Assembly: GCF_018139145.2 (NCBI RefSeq)
Contig: NC_059483.1
Coordinates: forward strand, 2,295,001 to 2,359,000
Direction: 5' to 3'
Length of the DNA: 64,000 bases
From: Gymnogyps californianus
Taxonomy: Eukaryota > Chordata > Aves > Accipitriformes > Cathartidae
The position numbers and the translations under genes were made by a program. Positions 26,501 through 38,500 of the stretch are shown here, in pieces (the first letter of the stretch is position 1; each line of letters opens with the position of its first letter). The notes beneath the pieces are model-generated. The model saw only the letters and a list, made by a program, of their open reading frames with translations, had not been told where the DNA came from and made no database searches.

Positions 26501-29500
26501 GCAAGACAGCATGAGACTTGACTTAACATTAATCAAAGCTACTGTCTAGAATTACTGGTTCTCAGAAACCTATAGAGTTTGGAACAGAGGACAGCAAAGT
26601 GACTGGGAAAATGCGAAGAGCTCCCTCACCTATGCAATGATAAGTACCTGTCACCTATGACTAATGGGCAGCCAACGCGATGAACTGGTTGCTTCATCAG
26701 CACAACGCGGTGCTGTGCAAGCTCAAACTGTACAGCAACCCAGTCAAAGTGGGCTTCAGACTGCACCGCTGACATTACACAGCACTCTGATATGGCTAAT
26801 TATGAACAGCAGAGCTCGCCAGGAAAGCCAGTTGATATTTATTCATTTCTAAGGGGGAGTTCGGGACTCTACAACTGCGGGGGTCTGTGTCCAACTACTG
26901 GGCAGACCTGCTGATAAATCCCACGGGGGACCAGGCACCCTCGTTTCCCTTAGCATTCCCAGGATGGCTGTCATACAGCTACCTCGTAACAATAACGCGG
27001 GTCTTGCTTCCACCAACACAGCTTAACTTCAAGGCAGCACACACCTCCCATGAAAAGCTGAGAGTTGAGCCTTGGTCTTACTCTGAGCTACAATGGACAA
27101 ATATTTCTTCAGGAAACAGTGCTATATACAAACTGTATATTCAAAGACTTCAAACAAACGAAGTTTATCTAAGCTCCCCATTATTTCTGAAGCGTGGATG
27201 TTTCATAGACCATCAGGCTATATAAAATAGCCTCTGTGAATCCAATATAAAGGTAGAAGATTCAGGAAGATTCAGAGGAGGTATTAAAAGCCCGTCAACA
27301 TGACACGAAGCAAGGCAACAGCCGTATAGAAACCCAACCTTTTCGTAAGGGATCTGCAGCAGCTCCAGCACAACCGCGTGAGCTCCCATGTTCCTCAGAA
27401 GTCGCTGCTGCTGCTTACGGCTTTTCCTGACCGAGGCGCTTTCCTGAACACAGAGCTTGCTGAGCCGCAGCAGGATCTGCAGAAGAGACTTGCTTTAGAG
27501 CTGAAATTCTGGCTTTTATTTCAGAGCATGCCAGGCGGCTCCCAGAGAGCAGCAACAGTGAAAAACACATTTGCATGGACCAGAGCGGCTCTAGGCAGCA
27601 AAATCAGGTTTTGGGGTCTGGAGGCGAGGAGCTAAGACCAGGCTAAGGCCTGGTTGCTCCTGCAACATCAACAGAGGTGCAAAAGGACCAAGCTGGAACC
27701 GAGAGCCGCCGGGAAACGTGGAGGCAGAAGCCAGCGATGGTGCCTGCTGCCCCCTCGAGCGGCAGCCAGCGCAGCCTTGCGCCACTCGGCACAGGCAAGG
27801 GAAGCAGTTTACTGGCCTGGGTACCATCCGTGGCATCTCTGACTAGGGCTGGTCCTGCAGAATTCAGCCGTGTCAAGTGAACCTGGCATCGGGCTCCGCA
27901 GTACGGAGCCACAGAAAGACCGTTAGCTCATACCACACCAGTGCCAACGCATGCTCTTTGTCTGGTATTTTTTAAACTAAATTTCAACAGCATGGTGGTT
28001 TTGAGTGCAAGGTACTTGGGACGGGGCAAATTAAATAGCTTCTCCACTTGCTTACTTTCTTCTTAGCCTTTAACAATAAAAATATTGTGTTACCATTGAA
28101 ACAGCAGCAAAATGTCGCGTTTCTCACTAATCCATTCTTAAGGAAAGAATACGCATGTCGTGCTTATTATATTCCTGGCTTCTCATTCAAGTTCAGATAT
28201 GTTATTACTCAGCAAATAGTTTCCACAATGGAAGAATGACTCAGACTTTCCTGGGTGCCTCCCTCTGACTGCAGCTCTCCAGAGCTGTGTTACTCATTTA
28301 CACTTCCATTTAACTATCAAGAAGCAAAGTTTTACCTCTTTTACTACACGGTAGTTGTAGCTGCTAGTACTTTCAGGCTTTTGGGACTTGCTGTGACCTT
28401 CCTGAGGATAAAATCAGACAATTTATTAGTAGCTTATACTATTGTCTTCATGAAGGCTAAAATTACCCTTTTAGGATAGTGCCTGCTCTCTTCGTGCAAA
28501 GGAGTGTCATCCTTCAGTTTTCTGACAGTCTCAGGAAAAAACCATACAATTATCCTGTCAAGTTACGTTGACCTCTATAACATAAAATAAGGTGAGAGTG
28601 GGATGATTTTAGAGACAGCAACCTCCTGTCCTTCCCTTTGTTTGTCACATTCTGTCTGTAATCAAGTCTTCCCCCCAAAAACTTCTTACTTTCTCTGCCT
28701 CTCTACTATTCTTAAACTGTCACTGCATAGATATCACAAGATGCCTCACAAGGAAAGCAACAAGTAAATTCCTTTTATTTACTTCCAACAGTAAATGTTC
28801 ATAACCCAGGGACTATTTCTTGAATTCCCTCACCCACTCTTTTCTGTTTGATTGCAAATTATATGGAGGCAAAAGGTGTTTAATTAGTTCTAAGCCAGAT
28901 GTGCATGCCAAGAAAGTCTCGTATTATCAGGTACAGATAAAGCACTGTTCTCTTCTGTCATTTTATCACAATGCCATGATTCAAAATGCATCACCTGAAC
29001 AGTTCACAGCTCTGCCCTTGCGTTATTTGAAGTACTTTTGACCATACAAAACCCATGCAATCTGTCAGTGCTGAAAGGACACAACTCAGGAGCCAGAGCA
29101 AACCCAAACCAACCGCCCTGCTAGAGCCTAAAGATGACACTTCAGTGGCTGCTAATCCTGAGCAGTTTCCACTTGAGCTAGTTGATGCCAGTTAGTCTCA
29201 AGTTCTCCTCTTATTCTTGCCTTAATCTAAAAGCAATACAGACAGCCTCACCAGGCTGCGCAATGTGCTGGAAAGATGTTTTTTTGGTCACATTGCTGGA
29301 AACAGTTACATCTTCATAAAATACTAACACATGAATTTGTGCAAACACAACCTAATTACCTCTTTTTTCTTGTGTTCGTTTTCACCTTGCACTCCATCCA
29401 TAGTCTCATCAGGACCTTGGCCTTTGTACACCCAAAGCTCCGATTTTTCCACAATAGACCTCAGCTGGTCCAAATCTTGTTTTATCTGCTTGTAGTTGTC

Positions 29501-32500
29501 AACATCTTGGCTGGTAACAAGCAGTTGAACCTTACACGAATGCAATCCATTAGTTGCACAAAAGGATTGGTTTTAGCTGCAATATACATATTCAGATGAG
29601 GAATAACGCTCTTAATACACACACATACCTGCTTAAAAGCTTGAAGGACTTCTTGTCTCTGACTAAAGTGCCGGAAGAGTAGCTGAAGTGCTCCAGACAC
29701 CAGAGGAGGATAATCATGCATTGTTAAATGCAACAAAACTCTGAGAAACGTTCTGCCACCATGATCATCCAAATCCAGTGGTGTATTCTCCTCACTGAAA
29801 ACAGAGTATAGGAGTTAACTAGCGTATTAGACTGAATGTCTCAGCAGGTTCTTAAGTCCAGTCAGCGGTGGCAGAAATTTTTTTTTCTTACTAAGAAATA
29901 GTAACTTCCCCCAATAAGGGGGAAAATTATCAAATCAAGTGCTATCTTAAGACACACAGGGTTTTTTGGTGTACTGCTTAATAGGGAGGCTATTCCAGAA
30001 TCTTGTTAATCGTGGTTCACTCAGCTTACATTATCCAACTTACATTTTTCGGGGTCAAGCTACGCCAAAATGTTTGTCTCTATGTCAGCCTCACCCTATT
30101 GCTCAAATAGTTCTTGCCTATTCCTGGTACTAACCTTTCTCACTATTTATGAAATAAAACCCTACCTCAGTATCCAGGCTGCAATGCTAATTATGTCAAG
30201 CACTTGAAATCCTCCTCTTCCCTCTCTTTCCCCTGCACCTCTTTTCTGAGCATGAGAAACTCATGTTGTACATTTTTTCTATCAGTACCCCCTAAATCTT
30301 TTCTGTATTCTGCTTCCAACTGAGTCTGCACGCTTACATTAAAAATTCTGGTTACTAATTCTGTAAGTGAATCTCCCTCTCCCCGCTTCTGCCTTCATTT
30401 AAGAAATCAGTTATCTTAGGTTTACAGAAAACAACTGCAGCTCTGAGCAGCTTAAGGACAAGCTCAAGTACTTGGAGCCTGTCACTGACTTGCTGTCCTG
30501 TGATTTAAGAAAGGATATAAGCCGGTCCGGAAGGCAGGCAGGTATGGGAGGTACAGCTTGCTTTGTTCTGTCATGCATGTGCAGTTTAATGCTGCATTAT
30601 ATTAAAAAAAGGATGGCTAAATATATATCTGTCTCAGTAGAAGTCCCAATCCTTGCCTACACAAACTTTTCCACCTAAGATTTTACTGCAGTATTCAGCT
30701 TAGATGCACTAATCCTCCAACTTGGCTTTCACCCACACAAGTGAAGCCCTCCCATGAAGATCCTTCTGGCTGAAGGACCCCTGTCCCTGTGTCCCTTATT
30801 TGTGGCTTTGAATCCAAATGGACACTACTTTGAGTGCTATCAAAGGCATTTCAGGAAAATGAAGCCTAGGTAACTGTGGCAGCTGTTTCCAACCTTTTCC
30901 CAGTTACCACCTCACTTTCAGCTGCAATCCACACTCCTTGGGAGCCCTGAGGGCTGCAGCCTGGGAACTGCTGAGCTACCCCTTGATTAGCACTGGTGAA
31001 GAGATACTTTCCTTCCGCCAAAGATCCCCTCAGCTTGTTCTTCAATATGTTCAAAGTCTAGGGCTCCTGAGAAAATAGCAAGACAAATACATTATGTCAG
31101 AGTCACACCAGAGATGTTTTTGCAGCCTAAAAGCATTTTAAAGGGCAAGTGGTGATATAGGTGTAAGCAAGGGGGTCATAACAGGCTGAAAGGAATGCTG
31201 AGAGATTAATGAAGCAGCCTGCTAAGATAACATAAGACAATAAATTAACCTGTTCTCAGCTCACGAATTAAACTGCATAATAATTTCAGTAACATCCAGG
31301 CTTATTCCTCTCTTGCCTATTTTCAGATTACACCAGCATCATTCCAGGACACCGATGAGACCTGGTGTCATTCAGAGGGGCCATCCACAAGAAACACCAA
31401 ACTTCAGCCTTGAGAAGTTCTAAAGTAATAAATTCAGCAAGGACAGCAATACCCCTGTGGCTCAATAGACAAAAAGGTCTTTGCATTTTTCAGTATAAGG
31501 TACATATTATCACACGGGCAATGACCAATATTCTGAAATAAAAAAATAAAAACGGCAAACCAGACTTGGAGCTCTCAATATTTCACAAAGATTTGCAAAA
31601 GGGAACAGAAAGAGAGCACAGGGATTTTACATCCTTGCCAAAAATGTTCACCCCCTTTCTTCCAAAGTTCAGCTCGCAGAAAGAGCTCTCGGTCTCCCCG
31701 CCAGCCCAGTTTCGAAGGCTCTGGCACCCCGAGGGGCTGCCGGACAGGCAGCCCAAGAAAAAAAGTACACACATCCCCTTTGAAGTGAGATCAAAAGAAA
31801 CAGTCTCCTCCCTTTGAAGACTTCACATCTAAACCACATTTTCCTTATCTTTCTCCTTTGCATCTAGAGATACAGTCCCCAAATTGAGGAAGAAGAACTG
31901 TTTGATGTCTAATAAGCTGCACTTTCAAAGTCCAGTTATTCCTACACAGTACAGGTCCTAACTACAGGACACTTTTTCCCCTGGAAAGCGATACAGCAAT
32001 TGACAACACCCCATCTACCCAGTCCACTAACTATCCTGCTTTCAATTAAGAACAACACCGGACATGACAAGCTCCTCAACAGCTTACTTTCATACCCTTG
32101 TCTAGCAGCACTGAGATACAGACACCTCCAGATGTCTTGCCTTCCTACAGTACCTTTGGAAAAGAGAAATTTGGGTGGGTAGAGGCATCAGGCCGGGGGT
32201 AAGGGATGGAGGAAATGAGATTACTTTGGGGACCCTTCTCCTTCACCCAGAAACATTAATAGAAAAGATTTAATTTGAGGTTGATGACAGATCACACATG
32301 ATAGTGTTTATTTCAGGTTTTCTTTAAAGGATGCATCTCAGGCTCTTGGTCACACCTAACACATGGAAACAAGTAGGAGAGAGTACAAATAAATCCTGGG
32401 TTTTGTTTGGGGTATATGGAAATGATCCCTACCCCATTATTCCCACTGCTAGCAGGGTACTCTGCTTCAGTGGCACCATTCATATGCGAAAGCAAGAACC

Positions 32501-35500
32501 TGAATCAATTATCCAATTAGCACCTGTAAGATTAAAGAGTCTTCCCTAACCCACACAAACTCATTCTTTGCAAAATAACTAACCTGGTACATTAGTTGGC
32601 ATTTCTTGATTACTGGTTCCAGTGGGTGACTCAGACATCTGGGCATTGCTTTCATCAAATTCATGTTTAAATATACAAAGTAGGCAGGAGATTCTGTAGT
32701 CCAATCTCACATTCAAAATAAACTGATGATACAAAAGTAGTAAAAATGTTGAAATAACTTGCCTATTTCCGGCACATGTACAATTTACACATAATGCAGT
32801 GCTACCAACATGCAAGATCAACATAGTAAAGATGTGGATTTAACTTGGAGAAGAGGTATCAAAATGTTTTCTTCAAAATCCCCAGAATTCAGTAATTTTT
32901 TCCAGTGATTTCAACGAGCATATGATATACACACAGTAATAAATACTTCTGAGTAAAAGATTTTGGCAGAGTTTTGATGCCTCGTTACTGCCCAACGCAG
33001 GCATCCTCACCCTGCCCCCCAGGAATGGAAAGCAGCATTTCTGTCTCCGTTCTGAAGGCAGCAGGAATCCAACAGGCCAGCGCTGCCGTCCTCCTCGCGC
33101 CGACTCCCAGGGCGCTGTGGCAGAGGAAGCTGAACACGAGCTGCCAGGAGCCAGGCTGCTGCCGCAAGCGCAGCATCGCAGCCTGCTGCTGCCGTACGAC
33201 AGCCACCAGTTCAGGTGGGTTGTGTTAGCTAGTCCCAGTGAAACCTCCAGCGTAGCAGGGACCACCTTCTCAGTGGTCTTCCTCCCTCTTGAGGAAAGAA
33301 GTACAATGCAGAGAACACTTGCAGTGTCTCAGATTTAGGGGAAAATGCTTACTGCCAGTTTTCATAGACCATGGTAACAGGGGGAATACTGGCACACTAA
33401 AATATCCCGTTGCACATGCCAGGCCATAAGAGAAGTTCTGGCTTTAACTAAAATTAGCAATGGTGAAAGGAAGTGAATCAAGCCTCCCCTACGTGCAGCA
33501 TCTGCTGCTGAGGGGAAGGGCATAACCTCAAACCCAGCTATGCGCGAAGCCTCCCACGGGGGCACGGGGAAGGTACACCATGGCTTTCCTGCTGCTTTGC
33601 ATACTTTCGCCCACAAGGCTTTTGCAGCATTCTGGCCTCCGTGAACTTGCCCGTGAAGTTACCGAACAGAAAAGGGACTGAGGGAGGGAAGATGGATTTC
33701 AGTGCAGTAATTTTGCGGCAACATCTACATCAAGGCAGCGCTGTGGAAAAGGGAAAAAAAAACTTTTCTCTTTCTGTCCCGAAGACTTAGGAGTGAACAA
33801 GTGAGAAAAGCCAGACAGAGATGGAAGAGACAGCGAGGCTGGCAAATGTGCATACATAAAAAACATTTCAGGCTGATGGCTGTACGAGGAGGAGTCTCAA
33901 GTATCTCGCCCTTCCTTGGGGCACTTAAGATGGCCCTGTAAACTCAGAGAAATTACTAAGACAGTAAGGTGGAAAAGGAGCTCTCCACTTCAGCAAGTCA
34001 GATATTTATAAATCACTGGTAAATATGCATATGTCTATTGCAAACTCATTTCTATTAAATTGTTTCAGTAATGGCATAATATTGTCATATACAAGTTGAG
34101 TGCTGCATGCCTGAAAAAGTCACCCTTGTAACGCTTTACCAGTTTAGAAGAGGCACATGCAAGGCAGGATTGAATTAAAAGGTAGCATGGCACTATATTA
34201 ATGCTTAAAGACAGCACAAGATGCTACATTAATTTGCGTTGTTAGTACCTGAAGTATTTCGATGATCTTCAGCTTTGTGTCCATTACCAGGATGTCCTCT
34301 TTCTCTGGTTCGCTCTGCTTAACGTTACCCTCAGGAGCAGCAGCAAGCGGAGTCATGGGCAAGAACCCACCGCCTCTGAGCACCACCTGGGTCATCAGCT
34401 CACCAACTCCGTGGATTGATCTCATCACATTGCTCCCTTCAGAGAGGTAGGTAAACAGGTAAGGTTATGATGGTGTAATGGGACTGCATTAACAGGGCAA
34501 GGACCCTCCACATCCTATGAAGAGAAATTGTCTCAACATTAAACAAGGCCAGGTAGGTGGACACCTAAATCCCTGGAACAGATGGAAGTCAAGAGAAGCC
34601 CTGCAGTTCTTTCAGGAACCCCATGCCCTCTCCCTCTTTCATCGTAGGCATTACTCAGCTTTACAACCAAGCCATGGACAGAAAGGAATAGAAGACTTCA
34701 AACCCACATGGACATTTTGAGATGAACTAGAAACTACCAAAGAATGATGTGTTCTTGCCAATCATTTTTCAGCCTTACCTTTACTTTCCTCGCCTTTTGC
34801 CATCTTGGTAATAGGGAAGATGGTAGTGATGTGCACACAGTCTAATATAGCAAGGAGGATTTTGGTTAGTCTGAGGAGGTCACAGAAGTTGTAGAAACCA
34901 AAATATATCAGATTTCTGGCTAAGTTAACAACCTACCAAAATAACAATAAAAAGCCTGATTAATACTAAACATTTTGCTATCACAATCAAGTTGTCTTAA
35001 CACAGTGAAAAGACCAAAACCTAGCTGTGAGTCATATTCTTATCATAGTACCTCGTAATTCTATAAGACTGTATAGTTCTACATTTTAGCAGAAGTTTTC
35101 TACTTGCCTACAAATACTGCAATGCCTGGAGTAACAGTCTGTACCTGCAATTGATATTCTATAGCTACAAAATCATACCATATTTTGTCTCATTACAGAA
35201 AAGGTAAGATAGGTCAAGACTAGAGGGAACATACAGATGCTTGTTATCGTTTTGTCTCTCAGAAAAAAGATATCACACATCTAAAGCTTACTGCTAGCAA
35301 GTTATAAAGTTTCCCCACAAGTCCTCCACATGCACTGCTTCAAGATGCACACATAACAACGTCACATGTAGTGCAAATATTTAATGTAGCCCCATTATCT
35401 GAAGTATATTCCCTCAAATGCTTTTGGTTTTTTTTCTTTAAAGAAATATCACATCTTTTCTTAAATTAATGGTTATTTAGGGAATACTATTGCATGGATT

Positions 35501-38500
35501 TGCTACATCTTATTTGCACAGACAGAATATTTTAATAGGTCAGCAAGTCACAGGACGCTGTATTGTTCTCTTCGTGAGTAATACTGTAAGCTCTAGAGAC
35601 TATCTGTGCATGCAGACGTAGTGTTTAGTTTTCGTGACTATTTATTCCAGTAAAGCTTGACTTTGCAATAACACTGAGAGCACAAAAAGTAAACAAGGCT
35701 GCTGCAAATCTAAGACATAAGCTCACATTCATTAACCATATTTCAAGAACTATCATTGCAAACTCACAAATTTCAGTGGGGTTGCTTGCACGAGGAGAAA
35801 GGACTACAGGGGAAGGAGGAGCCTGCTGAGGCTCAGCACTCACTAATTACTTGCCAATCTACCTGGTGTCGAAAAAAGTACCAACATTCCACAAAAAAAA
35901 AAAAGGATAAAATCAGAACCGGATAACTACCTCAAAAGTGAGCTTATTTTTCTCTTTATCAGAGAAAGGGAACCTCTGACACACCACATCTCTTAAATAT
36001 TCCTCTACAAATTCCATTGTTTGTGCAAATCTCTCCTTAATTTCATCTTTGGAAGTTCCACTGCTATCATAGCTGAAGAGGAAAAAAAAACAAAACAAAA
36101 AACAAAACAAAACACAAAACTTAGCATGCAAATACACAGGGCTCTTTTCCTCCGATACAATTTTTCATTGGTTTGTCAAAATCTAAGAAAAGTTAAAGGC
36201 TGTTAAATAATTTATCCAAACGAGGGAGTCGGGAAGCTGACACCATAATTTCCTGGCTTTTGCTGTTTTATCCCATATGCTCATTTTGCACTATTTAAAA
36301 ATGTCTGAGGAAAACAAAAAAGAGAATTTTGTCCCAATAAATAAGAAAAGAAACCCTTATTATTTTAGTGGAAACAATGACAAGCTACGTACAGCATTAA
36401 GGAGAACGGATGTGGCCAACAGATGCTGACTGTGGATGCTATTTTTCCTCCAAATAAAAACAATACATATGCAAAGTAGACATTAATTTTTCTTAATACA
36501 AATTCTAGGTTTGTTTCTCAGCATGTGCAGAGCGTGTTCGAAAAAGACAATCCCCACCACCTTCCACTAACTACTTTTGTCTTACTGTTTGATCACGTAT
36601 CACTGTTTAGCCTCTGCCAGAGCTGAAGCCATTTGTTTTTCTATTTTGGCATTTAAAGTTGAATATGATCTACTGCATCTCTCTCAGCAAAGAAAACTAG
36701 GCTAGCAAGGAGGGAAAAACCAAGAAACCGCTAAACACCGGTACTAATACTGACAAGACTCAAATTCCTGAACATTTAAAATTCGTGTTAAATGTTATTT
36801 TCTCCAACTGAAAAAACTGAGTTCTGAACAGTTGAAGTACTGTAAATTTTAAATTATTTGTACTATAAAGAGTTAATACAAGCCTATGGTCAAGAAATCA
36901 TGTCTCCAGTCTAGCTGTGGTTTTGTATAGGTTTTTCACCACTGTATCAGAGTATTTTCCATTAGAGGTGAAGGAATGGGACTCTGTCTCCAGCACATTA
37001 CTTGTTTCAGCATCTTGCCCCTTGTTTTTGCTTTTGATTGTGTGTGCTACCGTATGGACAATCTGCCCTGAAGAGTTTATACTCTAATCAAATAAGGCAA
37101 AAGGAAAAAAATGAAGACGTCCTCCCTTGCTTTCACTCCCCACGGCTAGGTCACTCTTCACATCACCCAAATCAGAGACAGACCATCGCTGTGATCACTG
37201 CGTGTTTTGGAGACAAACCCCTACTGCCTCACAGCTTACACCACGCACGTACAGGAAGGTTGTTTTGTTCTCAGGAAGGTTCTCTCCAGCAAGCATTACG
37301 GGCAAATGAAACTACAGGGTTTGAATACGTGGCGGGGGGGGTTATTTTTTTTTTTTTTTTTTTATTTTTTAAACCAAAACAGTATAAATAACGCATGAGT
37401 TTAGGATTGATCTGGTTTTTGTTTTAAAAATCAAGAGTGATGTTATTTCCTTTCCCACACCATTCCAGCAAGTACTTACTCATCAATAGCAATTTCAGAA
37501 GGTATTTCAGACCACAGACGAGCATACTTCACTGGTGTTACTTGTTCTTGGGGGTCACGATCAACGTGCATATGGAGCATTAGCCGGCAGAAAGACGCTC
37601 TCAGATCATATGGCAAGTTTTCATCAGACATGCAACGGAGAATGAGGTCCACATCCAGCTGGCCAGATATTTCATTTATGGCTAAGTACTGTCGATCAAG
37701 GCACATTCTAGCAAAGAGGTTCAGTTGGTATCTTCAGGGGAAAAAAACCACCATAAACAAACAGCTTACACTTTAATTTCCAGAAACGTCCACTGGCTGT
37801 AGTACTGATACGCTCTTCTATGTATTAACAGAATGAATCTTATATTTTCCAGTAATATAGCTATGCCTACTATGGAAATAAAGTACTTATCAAACACTAG
37901 TAAAAGGTAACATAGTGGAAAAATAGAATAAAAGGAGTCATCATATTTTCCTGAGAGTTACATAGAATTAAGTAATGCTGTTTATGAAAGCTACAGAAGA
38001 ATCCAAATAATGCTTAAGGCAACTCAGCCTAAATACTGCAGAAGACCAAACACTTCTTACCGATGCTGAAGCCACAGTTGTTCACTGAGGCAACAACATA
38101 GGTGGACTACAGAATCATTAAAAATTAGGTACCTGATTAAACAACTACTGAGCTCTGCTCCCTTCAGTGAAAGAATTGGTAGGGGAAAACTAAACTTAAT
38201 TCCTAACCTTTTCAGTCCATAAAGTAAAAGCAAGCAACTGGCATTTAGGTTATGCACATTCAATAGACTGATAATTAACCTTTAGTCATAAAGCACATGT
38301 CCAACATTCATGAGTATTCACACAGGCTTGTGTTGAATAGTGTCAACTGTGAGGTTTCCTCAAGAAATGAACATTTAATTGAAAGCAGACTCCTTTTCAC
38401 TCTCAGTACTCCTCATGGGAATTTGACCAAACTGTATCCTAAACTCCTGTTTTAAGCATGTTCATAAGTCTATACTGTAGACTAAAAATAATGAACACTA

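Larger units (their letters stand above)
36073..37479 (-). other. ITPR1 intron 21
   Basis: 1,407 bp. Holds the CAAAA-type repeat next to the exon 22 acceptor (36083-36119) and a G8/T19 low-complexity block (37334-37370). Otherwise plain AT-rich sequence. Confidence 0.75.

Noticed and set aside
34501..34520. ATAG|GATGTGGAGG on the minus strand as a remnant of SIII (DVE residues)
   Set aside because: Wrong phase for the exon 23 exit, and no GT at the required distance. Taken as coincidence.
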